Origin: Legionella parisiensis
GTDB lineage: Bacteria; Pseudomonadota; Gammaproteobacteria; Legionellales; Legionellaceae
Direction of reading: 5' to 3'
DNA length: 58,386 bases
Assembly (NCBI RefSeq): GCF_001467945.1
Contig: NZ_LNYQ01000013.1
Location: 1,218,847 to 1,277,232 of the forward strand
The notes under the pieces were generated by a model. It had not been told where the DNA came from, searched no databases, and saw only the letters and a program-made list of their open reading frames with translations. Of the stretch, positions 26,927 to 36,495 are shown piece by piece; the first letter of the stretch is position 1; every line of letters begins with the position of its first letter. A program made the position numbers and the translations under genes.

Positions 26927-29146
26927 TTACAGCTTGGGCAGGATTCGATCCAACCATTTGGGGAGATACCAGACCCAAGACTTGAAGAGAGCCATTGTTG
27001 CAGGAACTAAAAAGCTTCGTATTAAAAAAGCATCCACAAAAATAGCAACTGCGATGCCAAGGCCAAATGCTTTGACCATTAATACATCAGCAATCAAGAA
27101 AGCACAGCAAATTACGATGACAATTAGTGCAGCACTCGTAATAATACGGCTGCTTTTTTCAATGCCAAAAATAATACTCTTGTTGTTATCTTTAGTTAGC
27201 TGATGTGCCTCTTTAATTCGAGTCAATAAAAATACTTCATAGTCCATTGAAAAACCAAAAAGAGCACAAAATATGATGACTAATAAACTAATATCGAGCA
27301 TTCCTTGCGGCTGGAAGTTAAGAAGTTCAGAAAAATATCCTTCCTGGAATATAAAAACCAGGGCTCCATATGCAGCGCTTAGGCTTAATAAGGTCATTAC
27401 AATTGCTTTTAATGGCAAAAATAGAGATCTCAACAAAAATAGGAGTATCAGATAAGAAAACACCATTATCCAAAGGATGGCATAAGGGAGATAATGATAA
27501 ATACTATGAAGCACATCAACATTACTCACTGCTACTCCAGTAACCTGTACCTTTAATCCTGAGCCTAATTTTGTTTGCTGCAGCTTATTAATGAGTTTTT
27601 TGGTTTCCTCGGAATCTGCTGGATATTTGCTGATCACATTAATGATGGCCATGTGCTTGGTAGTTGTTGTGTTAAGTAATTGTTTCACGCTCGGATCGAG
27701 TAATTTTTTGTCTAAATGATAGAGAGTGTAATACTGTCCTTTTTTTAGATCCGAATTACTGCTGATGATGCCATTGACTTCTTTGACCAGTGAATTTCGT
27801 TTTAGTTTATTGACCAAATTATATATTTTATAAAGATTCTGACGCGACAAAATTGATGAGGATGGTGATTCAATAACCAATATGATCGGATTTAATTGTT
27901 CAATCTGAAATTGCTTTGCATATGTATCGTAGAATGCTCGATTTTCTGATTTTTCTGGGAACATACGATAATCTGAGATACCAAATTTTGATACTAGTAA
28001 AGGGTATCCTAGCACCAATAAAAAAATAAGAATGGGGAAGAAAAAGAGGGCAGGATGCCGAACTACCCGCTCTGCAAGCCAGCGCCAGCAACTGGCATTA
28101 TTTTTATTCTTAAATAGGCGTACTGAGAGCAAGTTAATTTTTGATTTCAGAACCGCAAGAATTGCTGGTAAAAATATAGTTGATATGAGTACTGCGAAAA
28201 AAACAGCAGCCAAACCACCGACTGCAACTGAAAAAAGAATATTGACCGGAAATAAAAATAGTGCACTGAGGCTTACAAAAACTGCTAAACCACTAAAAAA
28301 GATTGCTTTACCTGCGGTTTCTTGAGTGGTTGCTATTGCTTCTTCAATATTTAATCCATTCTTTAATTCATCTCTAAATCGACTAATAAAAAATAATGAA
28401 TAATCCAAGCAAAGACACAGGCCGAGTAATAAAGCAATGTTGATGGTAAAAATAGACAGGGTAAACAGATGCCCTAAAAAATAAAGTGTAGTTAGGATAA
28501 TTATGGCGCATCCTCCTCCTAAAACAATAGGGAGTGTGGCTGCAATTACCGATCCAAATACAAGAATTAAGGTGATAATCGCTACTGGGGTTGCAATCAT
28601 ATCCGCTTTGAAAAGGTCTGTTTGTGTTTGTTGATTCACATTTTTTACAAAAAGCGGTTCTCCGCCAATTTTCATGGTCATGCGCGACGGTGTTTTTATT
28701 GATTCTGTAAATTGTTTTAATAAGTCATCGCTAAGTTGTTTATTGGTTTTGATGATCACTACAACATAAGCTGTATGTTTATCTTTGGAAATTTGATGTT
28801 TATCGTCAGGATAAATAATTTCGTGTTTAATTGGGAAATCTTTTAAATCGGATAATGATGCTTTAATTTTTTTCTTAAATTGATCCTTGGTCGCTAAAAG
28901 TTTATCGCTATGATACATGATAAGAAATTTATTCTTATCGTTATATCCCAATTTTTTATTCATATAATTTTCTGCACGTGCACTGGCAGAGCTTTCATCA
29001 ATAAATCCAGTTGTTTTAAATGGATCAATAATATGCGGTAAAAAGGGGATGCAGAGTACTATTGCGAGCAACCATATGCCTATGATTGGCCAACGGAGCT
29101 TATTTATAAATCTTCCTAATCGGTACGACAGTGCTTTTTTTTGCAT
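26927..29146 (-). CDS. MMPL/RND-family exporter
   Basis: The 739-aa integral membrane protein has the duplicated MMPL plan. One helix (about 20-38) is followed by a large periplasmic loop, then a cluster of five helices (about 185-340), and the pattern repeats with a loop and helices from about 550 to the end. Recognisable MMPL segments include LGLCLCLDYSLFFISRFRDE and FGFSMDYEVFLLTRIKEA, each containing the DYS/DYE proton-relay-like Asp-Tyr pair. Family members export lipids or hydrophobic compounds using the proton gradient. It is divergent from epmC across only 78 bp. Confidence 0.88.
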   Translation of the reverse strand: MQKKALSYRLGRFINKLRWPIIGIWLLAIVLCIPFLPHIIDPFKTTGFIDESSASARAENYMNKKLGYNDKNKFLIMYHSDKLLATKDQFKKKIKASLSDLKDFPIKHEIIYPDDKHQISKDKHTAYVVVIIKTNKQLSDDLLKQFTESIKTPSRMTMKIGGEPLFVKNVNQQTQTDLFKADMIATPVAIITLILVFGSVIAATLPIVLGGGCAIIILTTLYFLGHLFTLSIFTINIALLLGLCLCLDYSLFFISRFRDELKNGLNIEEAIATTQETAGKAIFFSGLAVFVSLSALFLFPVNILFSVAVGGLAAVFFAVLISTIFLPAILAVLKSKINLLSVRLFKNKNNASCWRWLAERVVRHPALFFFPILIFLLVLGYPLLVSKFGISDYRMFPEKSENRAFYDTYAKQFQIEQLNPIILVIESPSSSILSRQNLYKIYNLVNKLKRNSLVKEVNGIISSNSDLKKGQYYTLYHLDKKLLDPSVKQLLNTTTTKHMAIINVISKYPADSEETKKLINKLQQTKLGSGLKVQVTGVAVSNVDVLHSIYHYLPYAILWIMVFSYLILLFLLRSLFLPLKAIVMTLLSLSAAYGALVFIFQEGYFSELLNFQPQGMLDISLLVIIFCALFGFSMDYEVFLLTRIKEAHQLTKDNNKSIIFGIEKSSRIITSAALIVIVICCAFLIADVLMVKAFGLGIAVAIFVDAFLIRSFLVPATMALFKSWVWYLPKWLDRILPKL

Positions 29147-29224
29147 TTTTATCGTCGGAACTCCAAATTCCAGGAACTCATAAAAATAATGACTCTTTAA
29201 TTATATTAGTATAAATTAATCAGT

Positions 29225-29788
29225 ATGTGTAAATTAATGAGTGAAAAACTATTAGTGCATCAATATCAAGATTTAATAGCACTTTTTTATAATTGCTTTG
29301 GTGAGGAGTTCAATACCAGGCTGGTTAAAGGCGATAATGAGCCTATCTACATACCTGCTGGGGAACGGCACCCATACAACGCTATATATTTTGCCCATGG
29401 CTTTTTTAGCAGTGCTCTGCATGAATGCTCTCACTGGCTCATTGCTGGAGAAGAACGTAGAAAGCAAGTCGATTTTGGATATTGGTATATGCCTGATGGA
29501 CGTACAGTAGAACAACAGGCATTATTTCAACAAGTTGAAGTAAAACCGCAAGCAATAGAATGGATTCTTTCAAAGGCTGCGGGGTATAAATTTTATATCA
29601 GTATTGACAACTTAAATGGTATGGAATCAGATACTATTGTTTTTAAACAGTCAGTATATAAGCAGGTTGTACATTATTGTAAACATGGCTTATCACTGCG
29701 TGCGCAAAAATTTCGTGATGCTTTATGTTCTTTTTATAGCCAACCATCCACTTTAAAAATCGAGGATTTTTCTTTGGACGAATTATAA
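29225..29788 (+). CDS. epmC: Elongation factor P hydroxylase EpmC
   Basis: The 187-aa product matches the YfcM/EpmC family: YNAIYFAHGFFSSALHECSHW, then GEERRKQVDFGYWYMPDGR and EVKPQAIEW. The metal site includes His66, Glu67 and His70 (HECSH). EpmC hydroxylates the beta-lysylated lysine of EF-P, so epmA/epmB and efp should exist elsewhere in the genome. The start is not settled, because MSEKLL four codons later is an alternative and neither has a clear Shine-Dalgarno sequence. Confidence 0.9.
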   Translation: MCKLMSEKLLVHQYQDLIALFYNCFGEEFNTRLVKGDNEPIYIPAGERHPYNAIYFAHGFFSSALHECSHWLIAGEERRKQVDFGYWYMPDGRTVEQQALFQQVEVKPQAIEWILSKAAGYKFYISIDNLNGMESDTIVFKQSVYKQVVHYCKHGLSLRAQKFRDALCSFYSQPSTLKIEDFSLDEL

Positions 29789-29869
29789 ATTTTATGAGTT
29801 CCTGATTTTTATATTAGCAAGATCTCTGGCGAACATAAAGCGTGGTACGTAGATAAAAAAACGGGGGAA

Positions 29870-29975
29870 TCTGGAGATAAACGATTAATTAACCACAGGT
29901 TCCTCTGCACTACATTACTGCAGTCGAAGCAACTTCGCACGGCTATATTCCTACCTACTGCGCTTTATGCACAGT
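29870..29975. repeat. Degenerate REP-like element
   Basis: The stretch with CCACAGGTTCCTCTGCACTACATTACTGCAG and TTCGCACGGCTATATTCCTACCTACTGCG resembles the CAGGTTACTCTGCACTGC element after mtfA. It lies between the convergent epmC and NTPDase genes. Confidence 0.4.
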
Positions 29976-30017
29976 ATCCAGAATAATTCCTACACCAGAA
30001 TGGCAGGCCTTTTAACA

Positions 30018-31148
30018 TTAATGATGCAGAACTACACCTAAAGTCCAGTCCAGATTTTGTTCTGAAGGAATATAATTCACGGGTTGATTTACTGCTAAAC
30101 CATAGCCTTCCACCATCAAAGCATAATAAAAAGAGGGTAAGAGGCAATATGACTCGATGTATTCGTTGTTTGGGAATTGATTGCTGAGATTTTCCCATTG
30201 TTGATGACAAATCAGGGTATTTGCCTGTTGTAATAAATCTTGAATGGTCAATTGGTTGTTTTGGAAGTGGAACGGTTTGCTTTCCACAAGATTTGGGAAA
30301 CCACCAATGGCATACCAGGAATTAATATGACTGGCAGAAAGATCCGGCTGCACTTCATGAGAGACCTTATGCATTTTAATTAAAGGGCTTACTTCTTGTT
30401 CACAGGTCAATGCATCACCTTGTCCAGAACTGCCATCAGAAAGAGGATAACCATCTGAGAAGCAGGAGGTTGTATCAAGAAGTTGGTGAGCCATTTCATT
30501 TTGTCCAAGACCGAGGAAACTGTGAACAGATAAATTGATGTGGCGACCGTAAAGCTCCAATTCAACCTGCGTTCCTTTATTATCCGTTTTATTGCGTATT
30601 GGGAAAACGATTTGCACTGATGCGCCACCAATATCCATAACTCCTACAGGCTCGTTAGAAGGTGATTTGAGGGCTCCTATATGATAGTTTACCGCAAGCC
30701 AATCATATAAAGCTTCATCATGTCCCGTAATGGTTTTTGCCTCTACAAGCCGCCATTCAGGTTTCTGATTAAACCACTTTTGTACTTCCTGATAATAAGT
30801 TTTTTGTTTGGTTTGCGGCACAAGTCGCATTCCTGCAGTCGCATAAAAATAAACAGGTATGTGCTGAGCAGGGGCTCCGGAAAAAAGCGTTGTCAGATAT
30901 GCATCTACAGTATATTGATTGGCTTCAATCATTGAAAATCCAGGTTTGATCTTTTTAGACCATATTTCTGTGATCCGAGAAGGTGTGTTCGTTTCATCAA
31001 GATCATAAGCAAAAACATGAAGTCTTGACCCCGTACTCCCCGCATCAACAACGGCAATACATTGGTGTTCAGTACATGCTGCTGAGTCGGCATAGATATC
31101 AGTAGTTACTACAAAGAGGGAAAAGATTAAGAGAAAAAAACGAAGCAT
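30018..31148 (-). CDS. Ecto-nucleoside triphosphate diphosphohydrolase (CD39-like NTPDase)
   Basis: The 376-aa secreted enzyme has all apyrase-conserved regions: DAGSTGSRLHVF (ACR1), YFYATAGMRL (ACR2), ITGHDEALYDWLAVNYH (ACR3, catalytic Glu), GVMDIGGASVQIVF (ACR4) and YAIGGFPNL (ACR5). A signal peptide begins at MLRFFLLIFSLFVV. I use that Met (31148) rather than the upstream 31205 frame, because the 19 extra residues would put two hydrophobic stretches in tandem. It hydrolyses extracellular or vacuolar NTPs and NDPs. The L. pneumophila counterpart Lpg1905 is needed for normal intracellular growth. Such eukaryotic-type enzymes are rare in bacteria. Confidence 0.93.
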   Translation of the reverse strand: MLRFFLLIFSLFVVTTDIYADSAACTEHQCIAVVDAGSTGSRLHVFAYDLDETNTPSRITEIWSKKIKPGFSMIEANQYTVDAYLTTLFSGAPAQHIPVYFYATAGMRLVPQTKQKTYYQEVQKWFNQKPEWRLVEAKTITGHDEALYDWLAVNYHIGALKSPSNEPVGVMDIGGASVQIVFPIRNKTDNKGTQVELELYGRHINLSVHSFLGLGQNEMAHQLLDTTSCFSDGYPLSDGSSGQGDALTCEQEVSPLIKMHKVSHEVQPDLSASHINSWYAIGGFPNLVESKPFHFQNNQLTIQDLLQQANTLICHQQWENLSNQFPNNEYIESYCLLPSFYYALMVEGYGLAVNQPVNYIPSEQNLDWTLGVVLHH

Positions 31149-31338
31149 AGTTACAATCTCAATTATAAGTAGGCAAATGATACAGTATGTATCTTTTGTT
31201 TTCAATATGGTATTATGCAGAAAAAATGATACACTAACTTCTCATTTTTATGTAGGTATACTTTACCTTCATGCTTTCAGGTAGGATTAAAAACTTAACC
31301 CGCTTTTTCGTAAGTTAGTTTTTTCAGGCAGTATTATC

Positions 31339-32256
31339 ATGATGATAAATCAAGAGTATCGCGGTTCTATCTATGCCATTTTATCTGGATTTCTTTATGG
31401 GTTTATTGGCTATTTTGGTATAAGCGCAATGAATGGCAATTTATCCGCGAGCACTATGTTGTTCTGGCGTTTTTTAATTTCCAGTATGATTATTTTAATC
31501 ATCATGTTGCCCAAAATAAAAAAAAAACACGATTCTTATAAAAAGATGTTTCTTGCCTTTTTAACAGGCGCTTTCTTTTATGGTGTATCAACCTGGCTTT
31601 ATTTTTTAGCATCTCATTACATAGGTTCTGGACTGGCGATGGTTATCTTTTTTACCTATCCAGTACTTATTATGTTGCTCAATTACTTCTTTTACGGGCA
31701 ATCAATTCCTCAAGTTTATTATTTTGCCATTGTAGTGATTTTAATCGGAATGACGCTTATGGTGAAATTGAATGCACTGTCTTTTGACCTATGGGGTATT
31801 TTACTGGGCATTGCTTCTGCTTTTTTTTATGCATGCTATGTAATAGGCAGTAAAAGGAATGAACTCTCTCCAAATATGTCTACTTTTATGGTTTGTTTGG
31901 GGTGTATGGTAACCAGTTTATTAGTTTCTCTTTTTAATCACTCTTTCTCGATCCCATCCTCAATGGACGTTTGGTATCATTTATTAGGAATCTCTGTCAT
32001 TTCAACCGTAGCTCCCATAATTTTGTTGTTGTACAGCTTGAAATACATCAACTCAGAAAAAGCTTCTATTTTATCCGTTTTAGAGCCGGTATTTGTGGCA
32101 ATTTTTGGTGTATTACTTTTAGGTGAAAAATTGGACCTCTGGGGCGCTGTGGGTATTGTATTCGTATTAACAGGGGCACTTCTTACTTTATTTAGCCATA
32201 AAATAACCGTTGGCCAATTGAAGTTTCAGCTCGTGCGTAGTGAAGATGTGAGGTAA
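31339..32256 (+). CDS. DMT-family (EamA) transporter
   Basis: The 305-aa product has ten predicted hydrophobic helices in two EamA repeats, including SGFLYGFIGYFG near the start and ASILSVLEPVFVAIFGVLLLGE near the end, a family hallmark. It is likely an inner membrane drug/metabolite exporter of unknown substrate. It stands alone on the plus strand, opposite the NTPDase. Confidence 0.9.
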   Translation: MMINQEYRGSIYAILSGFLYGFIGYFGISAMNGNLSASTMLFWRFLISSMIILIIMLPKIKKKHDSYKKMFLAFLTGAFFYGVSTWLYFLASHYIGSGLAMVIFFTYPVLIMLLNYFFYGQSIPQVYYFAIVVILIGMTLMVKLNALSFDLWGILLGIASAFFYACYVIGSKRNELSPNMSTFMVCLGCMVTSLLVSLFNHSFSIPSSMDVWYHLLGISVISTVAPIILLLYSLKYINSEKASILSVLEPVFVAIFGVLLLGEKLDLWGAVGIVFVLTGALLTLFSHKITVGQLKFQLVRSEDVR

Positions 32257-32469
32257 TTGTTCTCATAATGCATCAGGGGCTTGCCGCCTACTGCTTCCAC
32301 ATAGATCTTCCATACAACTTACTGAAAATTCATATTGGGCACATCTTGGCATGGACTTAAATCTGATTTTATATTCTCCAATAATCTTAACTGGTGACTA
32401 GGAGACAGTCTTAGACTTTTGTCCATGCGACAAATTTTACGTCATTTTGTGAACAGTTACCTGCTATTT
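32257..32469. other. Intergenic region
   Basis: The gap lies between the DMT transporter gene and a minus-strand small peptide gene. I see no ORF, strong hairpin or promoter here. Confidence 0.4.
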
Positions 32470-32604
32470 TTAATACCAACTCCCGTTACAACCGCCGCAG
32501 CCGCCACAATCAGTAGCACAAGTCCCGCAACAGGGATTGCCGCCACAGTTGACCAAAAAGGCAGTTGAGCACACCAAGATTACAGCCAGTATTATTTTTT
32601 TCAT
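32470..32604 (-). CDS. 44-residue Cys/Gly-rich secreted peptide
   Basis: The small frame encodes a basic start and hydrophobic core (MKKIILAVILVCSTAFLV), a likely signal sequence, followed by a mature tail of about 25 residues. That tail has eight cysteines and nine glycines, including PCCGTC and CGGCGGC, and ends NGSWY. An AAGGA Shine-Dalgarno sequence lies six bases before the ATG, and the stop is TAA. A hydrophobic leader followed by dense Cys/Gly in one frame is unlikely by chance. It may be a small metal-binding or disulfide-rich peptide; I know no matching family. No modification enzyme lies beside it. Confidence 0.6.
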   Translation of the reverse strand: MKKIILAVILVCSTAFLVNCGGNPCCGTCATDCGGCGGCNGSWY

Positions 32605-32787
32605 TACCTGTCCTTATTATGGTATGTATATTAACTATACTCTATGTTTTTGAATTTAACCAATTTATACGCAAGTTTTTGTCTTAGCGCTAAACAGATC
32701 CTAGATTTCTGCTATCTTAACCTCACTGCTCTGAATTCTTGCGTTCCGATGTCATTTTTACTCAGGTTCGCGAAAGGGAAACAGACC

Positions 32788-33972
32788 TCAGTTTTCTGCA
32801 ATGTATAGCCATTGCAATTTCCATAAATTATAAATAAATATTTGATTTTGTGTAGTATTTAAATAGATAGCAAGAGATTTATGGGGTAAGTGGCGATTAT
32901 TAGCAACGTAGCTTAGCAAATCATCAGAAACACCGGTTATATCCCATTCACAGCCATTAACATAAAACTGATATTCGAATTGTTCATCTGATTTTTGATA
33001 AGCAAAACGACATGTTGCATCCCTGTTCAGATCTGATCCTGTTTTTATTTTCTTAATAAAATGTGGTAAATCAATTAGTTTATTTTCTTCTAAAGGCAAA
33101 GGTAAATGCATTTCTGCCTCTTGATCGAGGCGTGTTGCAAAGCATCCAAACCAGGATTTCATTATTTTATCGTCACTGATTAATTGGTGTAACAGTTTTT
33201 GTGCAGCTTGCCAGGCAGGGCGGGTGATTTCAGAGGTACTGTGCAAATGAGACCAATCAGGGTCTTGATATAATGTATTGAATGTTTCTTTTTCAGCTAA
33301 ATAATCACCTAGACTATCCAATAATTCTTGTCCTTGATAACTACGATAGCCAAAAGAGTAGGTCATGCAATCCTCGGAAAGGGAAATGCCGTAGTGGCCC
33401 ACATGGGGTGGAAGATATAACATATCTCCCTCTTCAAGAGTCAAACGCTCTTCGACGTCAAATTGTTCCATAATACGAAGTTCGAGATCTTTGATGTAAT
33501 TCTCATTATTGCATTTTTTAGTAGTGAGTGACCATTCTCGTCGTCCCTGAGCTTGATATAAAAAAACATCATAATTATCGTAATGAGGTCCGACGCTGCC
33601 ATGGAGTGCAGCATAGCTAATCATAATATCATCAATCCGCCATTGTGGAATAAAATCAAAATGATCGAGTAAATCATATATCTCAGGAATTAATCTATCT
33701 ACGCCTTGTACGAGCACGGTCCAATGGGTGGGGGGGAGAAGATTAAAGTCATTTTCAGAAAATGGCCCGCGCTTTAAATGCCAAAAAGGTTCTTCATGGG
33801 GTGTTTCGAAGATAAGGCGACTTTCAACATCTTCTTCAAGTGCAAGGCCCGCCAATTCATCAGGAGATAATGGATTCGTGAAATCCGGAATGGCATTACG
33901 AATCACTAGAGGTTTTTTTTGCCAATACTCGCTGAGAAAGGTTTTCAAAGAAATTTGCTGAAAATTGATCAT
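32788..33972 (-). CDS. roxA: Ribosomal oxygenase RoxA/YcfD (JmjC-type cupin, 50S L16 hydroxylase)
   Basis: The 394-aa product has a cupin/JmjC domain with HYDNYDVFLYQAQGRREW (Fe ligands His130 and Asp132) and a third ligand His193 in LPPHVGHYGIS. A C-terminal winged-helix-like part follows. This is the YcfD/RoxA pattern: a cytosolic Fe(II)/2-oxoglutarate oxygenase that hydroxylates an arginine of ribosomal protein L16. It stands alone between two short repeats or gaps. Confidence 0.93.
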   Translation of the reverse strand: MINFQQISLKTFLSEYWQKKPLVIRNAIPDFTNPLSPDELAGLALEEDVESRLIFETPHEEPFWHLKRGPFSENDFNLLPPTHWTVLVQGVDRLIPEIYDLLDHFDFIPQWRIDDIMISYAALHGSVGPHYDNYDVFLYQAQGRREWSLTTKKCNNENYIKDLELRIMEQFDVEERLTLEEGDMLYLPPHVGHYGISLSEDCMTYSFGYRSYQGQELLDSLGDYLAEKETFNTLYQDPDWSHLHSTSEITRPAWQAAQKLLHQLISDDKIMKSWFGCFATRLDQEAEMHLPLPLEENKLIDLPHFIKKIKTGSDLNRDATCRFAYQKSDEQFEYQFYVNGCEWDITGVSDDLLSYVANNRHLPHKSLAIYLNTTQNQIFIYNLWKLQWLYIAEN

Positions 33973-34008
33973 AAGTTGTTAATACTCCCAAAAAATATCT
34001 GATTACTA

Positions 34009-34089
34009 TAGCCTGGGGGCAGCGAAGTGAAACCCAGGAAAAATAAGCTCAAAATCCCAGGTTACGCTTCGCAGTAACCAGCCTTCAAT
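34009..34089. repeat. REP-like element (CCTGGG/CCCAGG inverted repeat)
   Basis: TAGCCTGGGGGCAGCGAAGTGAAACCCAGG is followed by CCCAGGTTACGCTTCGCAGTAACC. Two CCTGGG/CCCAGG pairs and the TTACGCTTCGC core are the clearest instance of the intergenic element seen repeatedly in this window. It lies between the roxA and CPA2 antiporter genes, both on the minus strand. Confidence 0.6.
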
Positions 34090-34111
34090 GAATAAACTTG
34101 AGTTGTACTTT

Positions 34112-35905
34112 TTAACTCGATTGTAAGATACGTTCCAACTCACCCTTTGCTTGCCGTGAGAAGTTGATTAGGTCGCTTTCTTTTTCAAAAAAGTCAAATG
34201 ATTGAATTAATGTCTCTTCGTCATGTCTTTGGAATGCTATTGTCTTTTTCTGAATGTCCTCATCTTTATAACCCAGGAATTTCATAATTTCCTTGGTCAT
34301 ACTCAAAGAAGAGTCAAATAATTCTCTAATGAAATAATCTACACCTACTCGATATAATTCATAAGCATGGCGACGGTTACGAGCTCGAACAAAAATTTTG
34401 AGGTGAGGAAAATGTTGTTTCGCTAACTTGACAATCTTTAGATTTGCATCTGGATTTCCAACAGCAACTATCAGGAGTTTTGCATGTTCAGCACCAGCAC
34501 TTTTTAATAAATCCAATCGGCTGGCATCTCCAAAATATCCTACATAACCAAATTTTCTGAGTAACTCAATTTGTTCGGCATTTTTTTCTAATACTGTAAT
34601 TTTTATATTTTCACCATTAAGCAAACGCCCAATAATTTGTCCAAAACGTCCATAGCCGGCAAGAATAATCCCATTTCTTTCATTGATGGAGTCATATTCA
34701 CGTTCAGGTATGAAGCTCATAAATTTGGGGATAATAAAGCGCTTATAAAGAAGGATTAAAAAGGGAGTAGCGAGCATGGATAATGCAACCACAAGAGTAA
34801 AAAAAGCCTCATATTCTGGGCTGATTACTTTAATTATCCCGGCATATTGAAAGAGTACAAAGGCAAATTCACTCCCTTGAGATAAAGCAAAAGCAAAACC
34901 TACAGATTGCAACTTGCTTAAGTCAAACAAAAATCCTAGAAAATACAAAATAGCGGCTTTAAGTGTAACTAGGGCAATCACCGTAATGAGAATCAGCATG
35001 GCTTTCTGCGAAAAAAGAGAGAAATTCATTGCCATTCCCACAGAAATAAAAAATAATCCAAGCAAGATTCCTTTAAAAGGTTGGATATCAGCATCAACTG
35101 CATGTTTGTACTGGGAATTGGCTAATACAACACCTGCAATAAATGCGCCTAAGGCAGGAGAAACACCAATAAACTCCATTAATAAAGTAACCCCAACGAC
35201 TAAAGCAAGTGAAAAAGCGGTAAATACTTCGCGTAAATTGGTTTTAGCAATAATTAAAAATAAATGTCTGGATAAATAATGACCGATTAAAATAACGGAT
35301 CCAACTACACCAGCAACAAAAATAGCATATAACCATCTTGGTAGATGCATAATAAATGCTGATTCATGGACATTAACTTGTATGTTTCCGTGTTGTGCGA
35401 GTAGCGGGATAATAATTAATATGGGAATTACAGCAATATCTTGAAATAACAATACAGCAAATGAAGTCTCACCTTCTGCTGTTTTGAGCAAGTTTTTTTC
35501 TTGGAGCATCTGCAATACAAGAGCTGTTGACGAAAGTGACAGAGCCATGCTTACAGTCAAAGTTGCTCGCCATTCAAAACCGATCAGAACCCCAATCGCT
35601 GTTAAGATACTTGTAGTTAGGAGAACTTGTAAACCACCTAATCCTATAATGAGTTTACGAAGCTTCCATAACATGGCTGGTTCCAATTCCAAACCGATGA
35701 GAAACAACATCATAACCACACCAAACTCACCAAAATTCATAATTTGTTGGGTGTTCCCAATGAGCTTCAATCCAAATGGGCCTATAAGAATACCAACTAT
35801 AAGATATCCCAGGACCGAACCCAGTTTGAACCGGCTGGCAATAGGAACCATAATGCAGGCTGAAGCAAGAAAGATGAAAACATTCAGTAATAGGTGACCA
35901 TTCAT
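34112..35905 (-). CDS. CPA2 monovalent cation:proton antiporter with RCK domain (KefB/KefC-like)
   Basis: The 597-aa product has about 12 membrane helices of the Kef/CPA2 type. Segments include GYLIVGILIGPFGLKLI, GLELEP and the discontinuous-helix-like LALVVGVTLLMEFIGVSPALGAFIAGVVLANS. A cytosolic RCK_N (TrkA-N) domain follows, with the Rossmann motif GYGRFGQIIGRLL. It probably exchanges K+ or Na+ for H+, gated by nucleotide or glutathione binding. It lies 16 bp after ychJ and may be co-transcribed with it. Confidence 0.92.
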   Translation of the reverse strand: MNGHLLLNVFIFLASACIMVPIASRFKLGSVLGYLIVGILIGPFGLKLIGNTQQIMNFGEFGVVMMLFLIGLELEPAMLWKLRKLIIGLGGLQVLLTTSILTAIGVLIGFEWRATLTVSMALSLSSTALVLQMLQEKNLLKTAEGETSFAVLLFQDIAVIPILIIIPLLAQHGNIQVNVHESAFIMHLPRWLYAIFVAGVVGSVILIGHYLSRHLFLIIAKTNLREVFTAFSLALVVGVTLLMEFIGVSPALGAFIAGVVLANSQYKHAVDADIQPFKGILLGLFFISVGMAMNFSLFSQKAMLILITVIALVTLKAAILYFLGFLFDLSKLQSVGFAFALSQGSEFAFVLFQYAGIIKVISPEYEAFFTLVVALSMLATPFLILLYKRFIIPKFMSFIPEREYDSINERNGIILAGYGRFGQIIGRLLNGENIKITVLEKNAEQIELLRKFGYVGYFGDASRLDLLKSAGAEHAKLLIVAVGNPDANLKIVKLAKQHFPHLKIFVRARNRRHAYELYRVGVDYFIRELFDSSLSMTKEIMKFLGYKDEDIQKKTIAFQRHDEETLIQSFDFFEKESDLINFSRQAKGELERILQSS

Positions 35906-35921
35906 AATTTAACTCTAATTG

Positions 35922-36401
35922 TTATTTTGCATGACAATTTTTAAATTTTTTGCCGCTTCCACAAGGGCAGGGCGCATTACGAGCAACTTTGGGTTTGCTT
36001 GTTTTATTTAATTTGTCTTTATGCACTCCATCGATATAGAACCAACGACCATTTTCTTTATGGAATTCACTCAACTCATGAATAAATTTTATTTGGTTAT
36101 GCTCAGAAAAGCGTGCTTTAAATTCAACAAATCCTTTATCGGGGCCTGACATACTTGTGTCTATTACATCTAAATCAATCCAGGTCACGCGGTTAGCCCA
36201 TTTCTCTGCTTCCATTTCATTAAAATTTGTTGCCGCTTTGCCTGTCATTGTATTTTTGATGTAATCAATTTTTCCGGTACTGTAAGCAGTATATCTCGAG
36301 CGCATCAATTGCTCAGGAGTTTCTGGCAGTTGTTTGTTGTCGATGTATAAACCGCAACAAAATTCATATGTATTTTGTGATCCACAAGGACAAGATGACA
36401 T
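35922..36401 (-). CDS. ychJ: YchJ family SEC-C motif protein
   Basis: The 159-aa product matches the YchJ/UPF0225 family. An N-terminal SEC-C-like zinc motif [13 protein letters not shown] begins at Cys4, a cystatin-like middle domain has [11 protein letters not shown], and a second C-terminal SEC-C motif [13 protein letters not shown] ends the chain. It is cytosolic and zinc-binding, with unknown function. It is the first gene of a likely two-gene unit with the CPA2 antiporter. Confidence 0.93.
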   Translation of the reverse strand: MSSCPCGSQNTYEFCCGLYIDNKQLPETPEQLMRSRYTAYSTGKIDYIKNTMTGKAATNFNEMEAEKWANRVTWIDLDVIDTSMSGPDKGFVEFKARFSEHNQIKFIHELSEFHKENGRWFYIDGVHKDKLNKTSKPKVARNAPCPCGSGKKFKNCHAK

Positions 36402-36495
36402 GATATGATCCGGCTAAAAGTAAAAATCGGATTTTGGATTATATGCGATATAGCATAAAAGTTTTACTGAATTACACATTATTTAGGGTAAAATA

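Noticed and set aside
34914..35279. 121-codon plus-strand frame opposite the CPA2 antiporter gene
   Set aside because: It is an antisense shadow with low-complexity basic composition and no family match.
35484..35897. 137-codon plus-strand frame opposite the CPA2 antiporter gene
   Set aside because: It is antisense to a well-recognised membrane protein. Long antisense frames arise there from the codon bias of hydrophobic helices.
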